From DATGZX01 sp035296965 (GTDB lineage Bacteria > Planctomycetota > Planctomycetia > Gemmatales > Gemmataceae), in the NCBI GenBank assembly GCA_035296965.1, contig DATGZX010000396.1, positions 1 through 13,777 of the forward strand: 13,777 nucleotides of DNA. The letters run 5' to 3'. The notes beneath the pieces are model-generated. The model was not told where the DNA came from, made no database searches, and saw only the letters and a list, made by a program, of their open reading frames with translations. Made by a program: the position numbers and the translations under genes. Position 1 is the first letter of the stretch. Each line of letters opens with the position of its first letter. Below, one piece after another: positions 13,526 to 13,777 of the stretch.

Positions 13526-13660
13526 CAACTGCGAAGCAGTTGCACAACCTAGCCCAGGGTCGCGGTACTCCGCGCACCCTGGGTCAGGGGCAAAAAAAGA
13601 AAACAACTACCCCGAAGGGGTTGCACAGCGCGGCGGCCGAATGTGGAACCCCTTCAGGGC
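13526..13660 (+). repeat. Composite hairpin repeat, copy C
   Basis: Same order as copy A: hairpin CAACTGC-GAA-GCAGTTG (13526-13542), CACAACCTAGCCCAGGGTCG, and a stem closing with GCGCACCCTGGG (13572-13583). An A-rich spacer leads to a second GAA-loop hairpin CAACTACCCC-GAA-GGGGTTG (13604-13623), then CACAG and a partial third unit ending near CCCCTTCAGGG. It begins 64 nt after the sigma gene. Confidence 0.7.
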
Positions 13661-13720
13661 AGGGCTTCCAAGGTGTCAGGGATCGTCAACTGTAAGTAGT
13701 TTGTAGGTCGATACATGCCC

Positions 13721-13744
13721 GCCGTTGCGGTAGCGGCTTTTTTT
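13721..13744 (+). terminator. Intrinsic terminator
   Basis: A short GC stem, GCCGTT (13721-13726) pairing with the AGCGGC at 13732-13737 (one G-U pair), is followed directly by seven T at 13738-13744. It would end the transcript of the sigma gene and its trailing repeat. Confidence 0.6.
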
Positions 13745-13777
13745 GGGTGGCGGCTTCTTCGGACCGCGCGGACTTTT

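Noticed and set aside
12815..13606. Minus-strand frame of 263 codons opposite the sigma factor
   Set aside because: It overlaps the repeat, the sigma gene and the leader hairpin, and mirrors high-GC codon structure. The sigma factor is certain on the other strand.
1..13777. Insertion sequence, integrase, tRNA or rRNA
   Set aside because: No transposase or integrase motif was seen in any frame, and no tRNA- or rRNA-like sequence was recognised on either strand.

Overview
This window looks like a piece of a planctomycete chromosome (phylum Planctomycetota, perhaps Pirellulales or a related uncultured lineage). This rests on recognising family styles, not on a search. The cues are: an ECF sigma factor of the large planctomycete/acidobacterial type (TIGR02999-like), a membrane-anchored SurA-like peptidyl-prolyl isomerase, lineage-style hypothetical proteins, a fused PstC-PstA permease, moderately high GC, and long intergenic stretches full of GC-rich hairpin repeats.

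Layout. Positions 1-312 hold the 3' end of an unrecognised gene, followed by two strong hairpins (343-384, 466-515). Positions 677-6313 hold the most coherent unit, all on the + strand: two paralogous ArsR/SmtB-type repressors (677-1171, 1427-1864), a phosphate-binding lipoprotein pstS (2109-3143), a fused pstC-pstA permease (3165-5105), a 48-codon reading frame resembling the first residues of the PstB ATPase (5121-5267), and a second pstS (5264-6313). Four copies of an ATATTCG-type imperfect palindrome lie at 1055, 1178, 1307 and 2020. The last sits inside a plausible promoter in front of pstS. The reading proposed here is a metalloid-type (arsenic-like) repressor pair controlling a high-affinity phosphate uptake operon that has lost its own ATPase gene. 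Coupling of ars regulators to pst genes is known from arsenic islands in other bacteria, where specific phosphate uptake competes with arsenate.

Positions 6314-7624 are 1.3 kb with no convincing gene. They contain two inverted copies of a composite hairpin repeat, a three-way-junction-like repeat and further hairpins. A third copy of the composite repeat lies at 13526-13660.

Positions 7625-9655 carry two minus-strand genes: a SurA-like prolyl isomerase and a Wza-like polysaccharide export lipoprotein. Diverging from these is a phosphoglucosamine mutase-type enzyme (9798-11147), which could feed UDP-GlcNAc to envelope or polysaccharide synthesis. Next come a Pro/Gln-rich envelope protein whose signal-peptide-like leader is cut off by an in-frame TGA (11315-11971), a conserved-looking hypothetical (12107-12532), a hairpin-rich spacer, and the ECF sigma factor (12887-13462). 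The sigma factor is preceded by a structured leader and followed by the third repeat copy and an intrinsic terminator, not by the protein kinase gene often found beside this sigma type.

No rRNA, tRNA, CRISPR array, transposase or integrase was recognised.
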